NCBI GenBank assembly: GCA_009760855.2
Contig: WPIO01000003.1
Span: forward strand, 14,612,001 to 14,676,000
Source of the DNA: Cristatella mucedo
Lineage: Eukaryota; Bryozoa; Phylactolaemata; Cristatellidae
Direction of reading: 5' to 3'
Length of the DNA: 64,000 nt
Made by a program: the position numbers and the translations under genes. Below, one piece after another: positions 1 through 10,976 of the stretch. The number at the start of each line of letters is the position of its first letter. Position 1 is the stretch's first letter. The notes below the pieces were generated by a model. The model searched no databases. It worked only from the letters and a program-made list of their open reading frames with translations, and was not told the DNA's origin.

Positions 1-2043
1 ATTTTTCGGCATCTTCAGAATTAACAGAGTTTAGATTAAATATTTATTGAACTATTAGCATTAATTAGCCATTAAGTTTCAACTTGGAAAAACTGTAAAC
101 TGGATGTTCATCAACAGTTGAAGTGTATGTACAGAACACAGCTGTCATCTTGAATTTAATTCATGAGTCGTCATTCATAGTATTTTTCAGGCCCCTATCT
201 ATCAGAACGAATATTAATCGTGTAGGTTAGGACCACTAAGGACGGGTTTTAGCAATCAAGGGGCGACTGTCCGAAAATTTTGTGGACTGGTTTCAATAGA
301 TCATCAGCACCTGGGTGCAAGCTAGCTCTGCATAAGCCATTTAAGCTGTCTAGTCCTTAAGGGGTCAGGTCCTTTTAAGACCTCAAGTAAAGCCCAATTA
401 TGCAATTCCATTGATAGAATCTTGTAGCAGCACAGCTAAGTAGGGAATGTGGAAGATCGTGCAATCTCTGTGGAATTTCTGTAACTCTTTCTCCTCAAGG
501 TCCACATATCCAGAGTGCATACAAGGACTTCATACATATTTCTGGAGTTTCTCATATAGTCAGCAGTCAGAAACCTACTGAAAGACTCTCCTTTTCTTTT
601 TAAATGGCAAACCATTTTTGGCAGTTTGCATCGTATATTTATGATCATGTAGGGTATTCTTATTCTCACCAACGACTTATCTCAACCCAGTCGGAATCTT
701 GTGGCATTTTATGTTTTTAGACAACTGTACTTCTTATTTTAAAGCTTCAACAAAATTCACAGAATTCTTGATTGTGGCCTTACCGCCCATCTTTGAATTG
801 TCTCAAACTCTTTTAAACTAAAATGTTCATGTGCACTGGCTTGCAGCAAAGCTCATTGGCATAGGGATCGAAGTGTGCAATTCGTCTCTTGTGGGAAGGC
901 AGCCAATATCTAGCTGATTTGCTTATGAATAGCTTATGGATACATTATTTAACTCTTATGACCCAGTCAGGTTGACGTTTAGATGTTATCCTTACCCGAT
1001 TGTACCCTTGATTATCCTGGACCAAAGGCCGAAAAAAAATCCCTTCCAGTAAAGTAGCACCAAGCTTGGTATAAGTAATCATGACTTAGTGCACTTTCTA
1101 TGCTGACCCTGGCAGAGCAGCAATGCTGGCACTGCACGGCATGTGAATAATTATGTTAGGTACTTCATTACAGCTAATATCAACGGTGTATTAAGAGATT
1201 ATTTAGATAACTTGGGGCATAGAGCTCAGTTGCAGCATCTGCCTCGTCCTGACGGTTTGGTGAGGCTGGTGCAAATTATTACGCCTGACTTTTGGTGTAC
1301 GTCTCACTTTGAATTGTCAGTATTTTAACGGAGGATTCCAGACTGTGCTAACCGTAGTGGATATTACTCTGTTGCCTGTCTTAGCTCATTGTTTTCTGGA
1401 AACGCCAAGCTGGATCCATTGTGCTATGTCGTTTTTACTTTCTTGAGTATTCATTTCCTGTGCTTTTGAGCGTGGTTTCTCTAGAAGCTTACTTGCAAGT
1501 TGCAAGGAACACTGATCCCAATGTTAAAGTCTGTGTTATTGCTGCTTGCCTCGGATGCTGACCGTTCTAGCACTAACGATGCCACTTCCACTGTGTTGCG
1601 TTACGTGTAACCAGATTGTCTACTCTTCCATAAAAAAAGATATGTGTTTTAACACAAGAAGTACGCTTGCCCCTGCTTCCTCGAGCACCTCAAGAAAGCA
1701 CGAAGTCAATATGTGAGACATGTGATTATTAAAAGCTCTGCACCTGGCTCTGAAACATTTCAGCACTGAACCAGGATTTCTCTTACTAAGCTGATGCATT
1801 CATTCTGGTCTTAAAGAATTGTCTTGTTAGCTTTGGAAACTTGTTGGTCTGAGCAGCAATGGTGACGGAATGGTGATCTAAGCATCCAAGTCTTATTCAC
1901 TCGGAGCTCTATTGTCTATACCTACATTTGACACAGCTGCAGTGTGGTAGTGCCATGTGTTATATCTTTGTGAAGGCTGTGTCCATGGCTCGGCGCTATT
2001 CGTGTCTGACGGCCGGTGAAAATGATAAGTGGTGAATTTTCAG

Positions 2044-2232
2044 GTGCACAAGACAACCTGCTGCAACTGTCCCGAGACAATGTCATCATCATAGCATGTG
2101 TCGTTGTTGGGTCTGTATTGCTCATCGTAATTGTGATCGCAGCAGTTTGCTATAGCAAACATATTAGACATCGTTGCTTAAGAAGACCCCAGCAGACTCA
2201 GTGATCACCAACTTGCACGAATTTTCAAAAAG
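2044..2232 (+). pseudogene. TM2 exon, copy A (1-nt deletion in tail)
   Basis: Near-identical to the exon at 56,612: acceptor ATTTTCAG, donor GTAAGG, and TM helix VIIIACVVVGSVLLIVIVIA. It is 189 nt rather than 190 because one base is missing just after the HIRHR codons. The frame shifts and meets TGA inside the exon (RPQQTQ then stop). The result would be a receptor with a short tail of about 18 residues, or a decaying copy. Its ectodomain exons would lie left of the window. Confidence 0.7.
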
Positions 2233-3094
2233 GTAAGGTTCCACTGTGGGCTTCCCATCTCCGTGGTTGCGTCCTATTACTGTGGATTCTCTATGTGCTT
2301 GCATGATCAAAACTCTTGCACATCCCAGATGTCAGTTACTCACTTGCACTGTTGTTAGTCGACTCACAGAAATGCATGCATACAGAAACGTGTGACTCAA
2401 CTCCAAGATGCTTTATGCAACCTTCGGTGTTATTGCAATGTGCTGCTCTCGTGAAATTTGAACGAATGCTAACTCTCCGAACTCTAGTTACAGGTTTTAA
2501 TTCATGCAAGATATGCATACACACAGCAAATGACAACGGTTTTGTGTTTTGATAAACTTCAAAAAATCTCAGCATGCCCAGTACTACGTCCACTGATCTA
2601 CATTCGAAACCAACTGTCCCTTTCTGCATATCGGCAGCTCGACAGAATTGTAGCTACATGAGAATATTTTGTAGAGTTGCTACGACTCCTAACATGGTCA
2701 GTGACAAGAAAGAATTGCATTGCGCCAATGGAAATGTCAGCCTTGTTGGCACCCTATGGATACGCGTCAATAAGATCTGCATTGTAAACAGATTTGTAAA
2801 TAATGCAGCATCACTGTTTTTCATGTTGACTTGCTGGATAAACTCAATGCTACAGCGAGCACATGACGGAACAGGAAAATAAATTTGACAATGATGCGGG
2901 ATGTTAGCGGGCAAACAACAAGGTCACTGGTACAGATATGCTCTGTGAGAGCGAGATTCATAACATGGCTACCGAGATAAGATTCGTGACAAACGTGTTG
3001 GACCAAGCCAAAATTCCTCTGACTGTCAAGAAATAATGACAGCTGACCTGTCATAGCCACTAACAGGAATTTTTAAGCCTCCATTAAATGAATA

Positions 3095-3238
3095 ACGGGA
3101 TAGCGGGGAAGTACGGATCTCCGTCTTCATGACCGAGGTCATGGGTTCGAGTTCCACATTGGGCGATACTTTATTGTCAATTACATAATTTATTGAGGCG
3201 GTTAAAGCCGCTAACGCTCTTCTGCATCTATGCACATG

Positions 3239-3240
<2 letters not shown>
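3095..3240 (+). mobile_element. tRNA-derived SINE (family I), sense, copy A only
   Basis: GACCGAGGTCATGGGTTCGA is the B-box region, followed by GGGCGATACTTTATTGTC and GGTTAAAGCCGCTAACGCTC. It lies in the part of copy A (2,640-3,565) that does not align to copy C and runs into a (CA)n tract. Confidence 0.5.

Positions 3241-3325
<85 letters not shown>
3241..3325. repeat. (CA)n then (TA)n microsatellite
   Basis: About 44 bp of CA followed by about 36 bp of TA. It lies in the copy A segment that does not align to copy C. Confidence 0.95.
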
Positions 3326-3329
<4 letters not shown>

Positions 3330-3492
3330 TATATATTAATGATGACGAGAAAGTCAGTCACACTACAAGATGGTGCACGTGAGTTGACGGCACTTACTTC
3401 AAGCGGCAAGAAGGTGTGGCGTTGTCTTCTGCTATGGAACTACTATGACTCAGCGAAGAGAGTCCACAGCTAGTGAATTGCCCTGTAAATAC

Positions 3493-3497
<5 letters not shown>

Positions 3498-3568
<71 letters not shown>

Positions 3569-3569
3569 A
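3498..3569. repeat. (TA)n-(TG)n microsatellite
   Basis: About 50 bp TA followed by TG. It ends where alignment to copy C resumes (3,571 with 57,547). Confidence 0.95.
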
Positions 3570-3908
3570 GTGCCAGCCAAAAAAATCTTCGCACCCTTCG
3601 TTTCAGACGGGTAGCTAGATAGAACCATGTAAATCGTGAAAGCCAACACTGAGAAACATAAAACTTAGCTCAAACATGTTCCTCGGACTCGACTTGAATC
3701 TCTCACGCACCAACGGATGAACCAACGTGTGAATTACTGTAGACAACTGAAACTACGCCCTGGCAATATTTTAGTCCTTACCGAAAGCTGGGCTGTAAGT
3801 CTCTGGTTCTGGCTTCTTAGACTGAGAGTTAATGTGACTCCTCCACGAGTTTCAGTGGTCGCTAATTTTATTCCCGGAGACTATAAGAAGCATTTATTTT
3901 CTTTCCAG

Positions 3909-3990
3909 CACCATAGAATATCTTTGGGGTCTCAAAGCTAATCAAATCAAACTAATATCCAAGCCACTTTCTCGCAGTACCTGCAGTTAG
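3909..3990 (+). CDS. Candidate terminal tail exon, copy A
   Basis: Direct duplicate of 57,901-57,982, with acceptor ATTTTCTTTCCAG. Phase-2 entry reads TIEYLWGLKANQIKLISKPL and ends SRSTCS before TAG. It has the same 82-nt length and stop position as the other copy, with substitutions but no indels. Because the TM2 exon of this copy is frameshifted, a spliced message may never translate it. Confidence 0.4.
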
Positions 3991-4789
3991 ACACTGCTTT
4001 GACTTTCTTTGTTGTCAAAGATTGCTGTAGCAGTACTGTGAAAAATATAGTTGTGTGAATTTTAAAGCTGTTCTCGTGGCAACTCCGAAAAGTATGACTA
4101 GAAGATCTAAACGTCTTGCCATGCACGGTAGTTAACGGATCAGATACCACTACCTGCAGCAGTCATAAGACATGTCCATAGCAACGTCGACGCCTTTATT
4201 CTGGTACAACAAAGAGTGAGGAGTTGCACTTGTGCTCCAAAATGGCTGGCTTATCATCTGCAAGAAAATAATCACCGGAATGATGTGTGCCACCGATGAG
4301 GTATTCAGCGACTTCGAACAATAGAAATAGAATTAGCTGCCTCCTCGACTACCGCTAATACGACGTCGATATCTTTTTACTGACTAACCACTACGGGGTA
4401 CGGACATTTCCACCGGACAGTTCCTCATGGGGTAGAACATTCCCCCCCCCCCCGTTTATATGGTTTAGGATTTAGCGCTTAGAGGTTAACGTTTAGGGGT
4501 TTAGGGCAGGTTGTGCCTCCACCGCCTAAATCCACCCTGGCTCGTATTCAGCTCTCCAATTAGTGCATATGAGGGCGTAACGAGATGTCGATATCGAGTT
4601 ATACTTAGTCCACCTGGGAGGCTTTTCGTTCATTTGCAGGAATGCGTGGCACGCCGGAGCGTGCGCCCGCTTTGACGGGTACGAATGCGTGCCTAGCGGC
4701 GTCGAGTGGGACCGAACTCCCTTGGGATCTAACTGTATATCTTGCTGCTGCAACCGCCGCCGCCACTCGCTCTATTAAATAAAATAAAT

Positions 4790-4965
4790 AAATCCTAGCT
4801 GATTAAACAGCCTCTTTTTTATAGCGACAGAAGAGCCTTTACGGCTAATCACCACCGCTTGCAGTGGCGATACAGAATCGCCCACCGAAGGAATCGAACC
4901 CACGACCTCGGAACCGAGGTCGTGAAAGCAACAGCCTTACCTAGTGTGCCATCACGGCTCACTAA
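4790..4965 (-). mobile_element. tRNA-derived SINE (family I)
   Basis: Read on the minus strand: a tRNA-like head with A box (GTGATGGCACACTAGGTAAG) and B box (GTGGGTTCGATTCC). Its tail reads CACTGCAAGCGGTGGTGATT, AGCCGTAAAGGCTCTTCTGT and GCTGTTTAATCAGCTAG. Duplicate C lacks it at 58,757, so it inserted after duplication. Confidence 0.7.
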
Positions 4966-5087
4966 AGCAACCAATCTACTCATTCTGCTAGTTATACTGA
5001 GTCCATTTTATTTTAATGAAACGTTAACTTCACTTTATCATGTATATATATATATATATATATCTGTAGTCGTAGTTGTACATTAAT

Positions 5088-6562
5088 CAACATAGGCTAG
5101 TTGAACATATTGAAAATAATGGAATGTCAGAAACATTTCAATCAGGGTTCAAGAGGCAGCACTCTGCTGAAACTGTTCTCCTCCGCGTTAACAATGACAT
5201 TCTACGTGGCAATGACGACGGGAATGTCACTGCCCTGGCTCTGCTAGATCTGTCTCCTGCCTTCAACACCATTGATCACGAAGTTCTGCTTGAACGATTG
5301 AGAACAACGATCGGTCTGGCAGACGAAGCACTGGCGTGGTTTAAATCATACTTGTCTGATCGTGTTCAATCCGTGTCGTGTGGGGGTCAGGTCTCAGACA
5401 TGAGAAGGGTCACCTGTGGAGTCCCTCAAGGGTCTATACTTGGTCCCTTGCTGTTCTCCATCTATACGCAACCTCTGGGAAAAGTGATTAAGGCCCACGG
5501 AATAGGATATCACTTCTATGCTGACGATACTCAGTTGCATTTGTCATTTAAACCGTCGGAATCTGCTGCAACAACTGAGAAACTGAATGCTCGCCTTGCC
5601 GATATTCGATCCTGGATGTCGGAAAACTTCCTGAAATTAAATGACGATAAAACCGAACTGCTGCTCATAGGACACCCTAAGCGTGTGGCTGGATTAAAAG
5701 GCTTTGCTCTTCTAATAGGTGATGCTATTGTACGACCTTCACCACGTGCTCGTAATCTAGGTGTCGTGTTCGACAGCTGCCTCAATTTCAAAAGCTTCAT
5801 TCAGAAGACTGCCTCTACAGCTAGCCATCACATCCGATCCCTATCCAAGATTAGAAGCTGTCTCCCACAGTGGCTTGTAAAAAATTTAACTAGCTCTTTA
5901 GTTCTGTCTCGGCTTGATTATTGTAATTCCCTTTTGGCTGGGCTACCGAAGAAAGCTATTATGCCACTACAGCGGACTATGAATATGGCTGCAAGGCTGG
6001 TCTTCAAGTCCCGGTGGTTTGAGCACGTGTCTTCTTTGCTGAAAGAGCTAGGATGGTTGCCGGTTGAGCAAAGGATACAGAGCAAAGTGCTAGCATTGAC
6101 CCACAAGGCCCGCCACGGCTTGGCTCCTTCGTACCTAGCTGAACTGCTGCATCAGTTTCAGCCTGTTCGCGCCCTCAGGTCCTGTGAGGACAATAAATTG
6201 GCTGTCCCTTTCCTCCGCTTAAAGACAGTTGACGACAGAAGCTTTAGCTCTGCAGGTCCTAGACTGTGGAACTCGCTTCCACAATTCTTACGCAACGACA
6301 ACTAATCTCCAACTGCCGACCATGGAACACCTTTTTCAGCGGTCCTGAACTGCTACTTCTATGCTACTCCCTACCTCAACTGCTAACCTGACTCTGCTAT
6401 GCTTCCCACTTTCTCTTTGTTGCGTGAGACGAAGTCTGTTGGCTACCGAATGCGTACCGAAAGCCACTTAGGCTGTGAGTGCGCTATATAAAACTCTCCT
6501 GCGTAACACCCACATGGTCTTTATGACTTGGTGGAGTTACTGACGGAGATGCATTACATAGG
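5088..6562 (+). mobile_element. 5'-truncated L2/CR1-type non-LTR retrotransposon (LINE family 1)
   Basis: An open frame to 6,305 encodes the C-terminal reverse transcriptase half. It has ALALLDLSPAFNTIDHEVLL (first catalytic Asp), GVPQGSILGPLLF, FYADDTQLHL (catalytic YADD), LNDDKTELLLIG and the C-terminal GPRLWNSLPQFLRN. The endonuclease and RT N-terminus are missing, and the element starts directly after a TA microsatellite. The ATG at 5,076 is flank, not a true start. A 3' UTR of about 250 bp ends in GACGGAGATGCATTACAT. Duplicate C lacks this insertion at 59,262. Confidence 0.85.
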
Positions 6563-6690
6563 GGGAAATGTCCTAACCGGGGGGGAGGGGACAAAATGTC
6601 TGGTTGGGGGAATGTCCTAAGGTCCACCAGGGGGGAATTTCCGCGTGGGAAACTTCCAGGGGTGAAATGTTCCACAACCAACACTACACC
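6562..6690 (+). repeat. GGGGAAATGTCC motif cluster
   Basis: Repeated variants (GGGGGAAATGTCCTAACC, GGGACAAAATGTC, GGGGGAATGTCC, GGGGGGAATTTCC, GGGGTGAAATGTTCC) follow the family-1 LINE. The same cluster is at 59,262-59,370 in copy C. An inverted counterpart (GGACATTTCC, GGACAGTTCC, GAACATTCCCC) lies at 4,395-4,454 and 58,385-58,440, so the clusters may be the two ends of one element. Confidence 0.6.
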
Positions 6691-7834
6691 ACGTCATAGA
6701 TATTTTTGAGAGACGAGTATTGTTTTTATTATCGTGTCTCAAAAGACTTTCAATACCCGACACAGGAAACAAAAGCAGGAAACATTTTCTTCTCCCGGTA
6801 ACGAAATATATACATTTAAAGCTCGCAGAGCAATGCCTTCTTTGAAGAATGACTGATTATTTTACTCATGCGGTTCTGAGATTACAACGTAAGACGAAAC
6901 TACAATGACGTAACAGTTAGGCAGAACAACCAGGGTACACAGCATTTGGTGCCTGGTTCTGATAGCCGTTCAATCGCTGGCCTGTGACAGGGTAATTAAT
7001 GTAACGCTATAGATCTCGGGTGGCTGCTCTTTTTAAGCCTTCTGTGAATGTATGCTATTGTCACGACAATTTAAAGTACTTTTTTCGATTTTGGTTGGGC
7101 CATCATAATACTAAGCTTCTGGAAACTGCTTCACACCTTATTCCAGTTTGGCGGATCACAATTGCTTCCTTAAACTAGCAGCAACTCGATTGCTGTATTC
7201 TAATTGAAGTATGCTATATCTGCAACCGAAGTGTTATCCGTTGAAATCGTCGAACACAAGTAATGACCGAGGCCTAAAGAGTAGTTTAGAATGAAAAAGA
7301 GCTTCAGGTGAACTAAACGACTTTCAAATAAACGAGAGGGAGTTATACTAGCTCAATCGTTTGCATTTAAGATGAAAATTATTTTGCAATTAACGGAGTT
7401 GCATACTGTTGTGCATTAGACAGATCGGAATATTTAAAATACAAATTATTGAATCCATTTTCTCCATAGAGGTACACGAACGAAAGCTATTATTATCGTA
7501 TGGTACCGGCACTTTTACTTGGGTTAAACCTCGAATTTGTCAAAAATAAAGGTTCACACGTTTTATTATTGATGATTTTGAACTATCTAGATTTAGCATT
7601 ATTGATAGCTTACTCAAAGATCTGGATGTAGCATAATTGATTCTTTACGTAGAGATGGCTATAAAAGTTGCTATTTAAACGACGGACTATGCAAATTGAA
7701 CAAAAAGGGATTTCAAAGTTAGATCTCTTTCTAATTTCAGACTTGTTATAGGCATTATACTCAAGCAAAAACTGCGTGAGATTGATTGGGAAACTTCTTT
7801 CTTGACAATTCTCATTTATGGAAAATAAGCATAC

Positions 7835-7985
7835 GATCTCATTGGTCCAGCGGTTAAGGTGCTCGCCCCGACCAAGGTCTCTCTGAGGTCATGTGCTCGA
7901 GCCCCGAGGCATATGTGAAGTGCCTGAATAGAGATTAAGTTCTCTTGGCGCACTAGGCAAATGAATTGTATTATATTCTGGTCTT
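7835..7985 (+). mobile_element. tRNA-derived SINE (family II) with LINE-2-like 3' end
   Basis: The head CATTGGTCCAGCGGTTAAGG (A-box region) and GTCATGTGCTCGAGCCCCGA (B-box region) is joined to GTGAAGTGCCTGAATAGAGA, TTAAGTTCTCTTGGCGCACT and AATTGTATTATATTC. The second half parallels the family-2 LINE 3' end (GTAAAGTGCCTAGAAAGAGA, TTGAGTTCTCTGAGGGCACT). Confidence 0.65.
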
Positions 7986-8329
7986 GCTGAGTATTGTGAC
8001 TTTGACTCAATCTCTAAGCAGACATTTGGGCACTCTTAAAACGAGTCGACCCAGTTAAGCTTAAAACAAGTCGATTAGCAATACTATTTTAGTGATCTCA
8101 CAATCGATGCAAGACGATCTCATAATCCACAAGTGGATGTTATGTACTCTCAGGGCATTTAGGTTTACCTCTCGGGTATAGCCTTAAAGCACTGTGGTAC
8201 AGCATTAATTTAAGCAGCTGTTGCTATGTGGATTGACAACTAATGAGGTGAACGAAACACTGCAAGTTTGCGTGCTGCCTTGTGTAGCAACTCGGGCGTG
8301 TATTTTGACGGTATTTAAAATCTTGACGG

Positions 8330-8605
8330 TATCTTGACGGTATTTAAAAGAAGCTAAAAAGTCACTTGTTTCTAACAGCATAGTTCGGGTCTTTGTGATG
8401 TGTCCTTCTTGTACTTATGCGTGCATGTTACCACTAACCATATTTACTTGTTGATATTGTGCATGTTACCTCAAACTATATAATGGTTGTTCACATTGTG
8501 AATGTCACCACTAACTATTTGATCATGCTTCTTCTAGAGCATATGTAAAAGGCTAGAAAGTGATCAAGCTCCCTTAGGGCGCACTACAAAATTATTATTC
8601 TTATT
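8330..8605 (+). mobile_element. LINE family 2, 3' end (copy A)
   Basis: Matches 60,510-60,790: AAAAGAAGCTAAAAAGTCAC, three CACTAACCATATTTACTTG-like UTR segments, then CCTAGAAAGTGATCAAGCTC and an ATTATTCTTATTC tail. Its left edge carries three short repeats of CTTGACGGTATTTA not seen in the other copy. Confidence 0.65.
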
Positions 8606-8719
8606 CTTATAGCTATACCTACATGTTCTGAGGACATAAGCAGGTTTTCTGGTTCGAAACTGGAAATCAAAGCAATTACTAAGTAATTGCTTTGATGCCT
8701 TGGATTAAGTATTTGAGAT

Positions 8720-9200
8720 CGGTTAAAGGTTAAGTTAAGCGAGCAGAATTAATGAAGCAGGTGGTACAATTGGTTGGCTAGATAGTGTTTTTCTCAGATA
8801 TTTGTTGATGTGCAGTCACAAGCTGGTCACTAAGAGTCAATGTAATGGCAGTAGAGACATTCAAGACATACAAGCCTAGATACGGATGCTGTATATCTCT
8901 GTTAATGCACTATCAGATAGACCAGCAAGCGTATTACAAAAGTCTCGATAGGGTTTCACTAATTAATAGACCAAGTTAGATGTGGCATCCATATAATAAA
9001 AAGCTCAAATTTGGAAAAAGTTCGTAGCTGAAAATAGATACCCTTAACGTGAAGCTGATTTGGTCATGTATTGTGGGCTACAGGGGATAGCTTGGCCGAG
9101 TATATCTTTAAGAGTTGAACTTCCCAATTTGAAGTGACCCTATTTTTGCCAATAGCTATTGATTAGGCCTTGGTTGCATTCAATTAGAAAACGTTTGCCC
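8720..9200 (-). mobile_element. Degenerate LINE family 2 segment (copy A)
   Basis: Minus-strand similarity to the C-terminal part of the family, for example GAGCAGAATTAATGAAGCAG, ACAAGCCTAGATACGGATG and AGACCAGCAAGCGTATTACA, which parallel 12,490-12,560. Its duplicate lies at about 62,255-62,740. Confidence 0.5.
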
Positions 9201-9275
9201 TTCAAGTGTGATTTTAGGCCGTTGAGGTGAGCTAGGAAGCTAAAAGTAATAGTTAATAGTAATGATTGATATGCA

Positions 9276-10012
9276 GCGTCCGTAAAGTGCCTAGAAAGAG
9301 AGATTCAGTTCTATGAGGGCTCTGTGCAAATGTATTATCACTATTATTATTATTCTTATTATCCAAAAACCGGAAATGCCAGATCGCAGGGGTCTTTCAA
9401 TTGACCGGTACATGCATTTGGCATTTGCATATAAATGATAGCCTCTTTTGTGCTCGAAGGTCACATTGACGAGATGAAAGAGTGTACATGAATGTGAATA
9501 AGTTGGATCCCCGCCCGCCACCCCTCAACTTAAACGCTCAACTGATGTTGGTCAGCCATTGACATCTAAGTTATGTGTGGAGAGTCACGCTCGACGTTTC
9601 TTCTGTCGAGTGAGGCGTTAGCAGCTCACCTGGTGGCCTTGTCAAGGTACACTTTCCACGAAAAACCGTTCCTCGACTACACAAGCCATGATTCTCTAAA
9701 TAGATATACGTGGATAAGATAGAAACACTACGCCTCTACCGAAGGAATTCTATCACTCTGCGGCCATGACGTGTTTCCTAGGGTTCTATTCCGAGAATAT
9801 TTTTCCTTCTATCTCGGGTTGCTTCGTCTGCTAACGATTAGTTAATAATGTCTTCTCTTGTTTTTCTGAGTTTCAGTATCCTTTATAGCATTTTTGCAAA
9901 GCAATTTCTTTCTTCATCAACGTACCATCATGCTTCCTGTGCAGCAAATGTTGAGTGCCTAGAAAGAGATTGATTTCTTTGAAAATGCAATACAAATTTA
10001 TTATTATTACCA
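9276..10012 (+). mobile_element. Two LINE family 2 tail fragments (copy A)
   Basis: GTAAAGTGCCTAGAAAGAGA with (TTA)n at 9,276-9,356, and GAGTGCCTAGAAAGAGATTG with ATTATTATTACC at 9,945-10,012. Both recur in copy C at 62,815-62,890 and 63,470-63,540. The sequence between them is unique to the duplication and shows no coding signal. Confidence 0.5.
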
Positions 10013-10710
10013 TAATTTTGAATGTCCACACAGTAATACGTCCTGATAAAAGTCTTTGCTGATACGCTATTTAGCCTTGACCAACGTGTAGAGGTCTCGC
10101 ATGAATATTGAAAAACGCAAATCGTAAAATGTATTCTCATTTTTGAACGCTAAATTATATTCGTAAAAGGTCGAAAGTGAGAAATTACTAAAAGCAAGAG
10201 TAAACAAAGACTTCCGTGACTTCTGTGACAACTGGGAAAAAGTCCTGTGGAAAATGTGAAAAAGTACTGGTGAATATGCATGCGAATAAGAAAGTGCACT
10301 CTCATTGCTAAAAAACTATATTTCACGATTTTAAAAAGCTCAAAAGTGAGAAACTATCGCAAGCAAGTAAGTATCATGTTTCAGTTGCAATTAATCCGAA
10401 CGAGAGACATAGGATAGAATATTTATGCTTAACTGTAGCTAGCAACGACCAGACAGATATAGAAGGCCATTCGGCGTCACATTGCCGAAACTAAACAAAA
10501 ACGTGATTTTTGTCAATCTTGAAGCCAGTAGACATTTTTTCATCAGTCCTCATGTAAAAGTTGTTCTCTATTGACAAAATTACTGAAGCCATGCCAGTCA
10601 GTAGCACGGGCTCTCCAGTTAAGCCAGCAAACATGGAGGCCTCATTACTAAATAAATTTGGAAGTTGCCGGTGATTTTCACGGGTATAGGCTAGCCACCC
10701 CTGCCCTGAA

Positions 10711-10720
10711 TGTTGCACAC

Positions 10721-10766
<46 letters not shown>

Positions 10767-10820
10767 ACATATATATATATAGAGAGAGAGAGAGATAGAG
10801 AGAGAAAGAGAGAGAGAGAA
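10711..10820. repeat. (CA)n-(TA)n-(GA)n compound microsatellite
   Basis: CACACACA tract, a short TATATATA, then AGAGAGAG runs. Long open frames here are artefacts of the repeats. Confidence 0.95.
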
Positions 10821-10976
10821 CCAGGGAGCTAGTACGAGCTGTCGTCAGCCATTGCGTCTCCTCTTCGGATGAACCCCTCCTTCTACGATGAGGCTTCTCG
10901 CTGAAGGCTGGCTCACACACCTCGTTTTCCGGCCTCTAGACTAGAACCTTCTCTGGAAATTTTTTTGGTACGATAT

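Larger units (their letters stand above)
1..10474 (+). repeat. Segmental duplication, copy A (direct partner of 54,563-64,000)
   Basis: By eye, 1-2,640 matches 54,563-57,210, 3,565-4,780 matches 57,540-58,757, and 4,965-5,090 matches 58,757-59,260. Further, 6,565-7,320 matches 59,262-60,030, 8,330-8,690 matches 60,510-60,855, and 8,710-10,474 matches 62,245-64,000. Copy-specific insertions in between are SINE 4,790-4,960, LINE 5,090-6,560 and unrelated 7,320-8,330. The match reaches both window edges, so the true unit is larger. Confidence 0.85.

Noticed and set aside
1143-1328. 61-codon frame conserved at 55,710-55,895
   Set aside because: Conserved only because the DNA is duplicated; no acceptor/donor or domain, and the sequence lies in the intron before TM2.
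2336-2914. Overlapping 97-, 102- and 86-codon frames right of the TM2 exon in copy A
   Set aside because: Not preserved as frames in copies B and C although the DNA is homologous; no splice sites fit the phase-2 exit.
3026-3594. Two minus-strand frames of 127 and 66 codons with long YI and CV repeats
   Set aside because: They are translations of (CA)n/(TA)n microsatellites; the rest has no domain or splice context.
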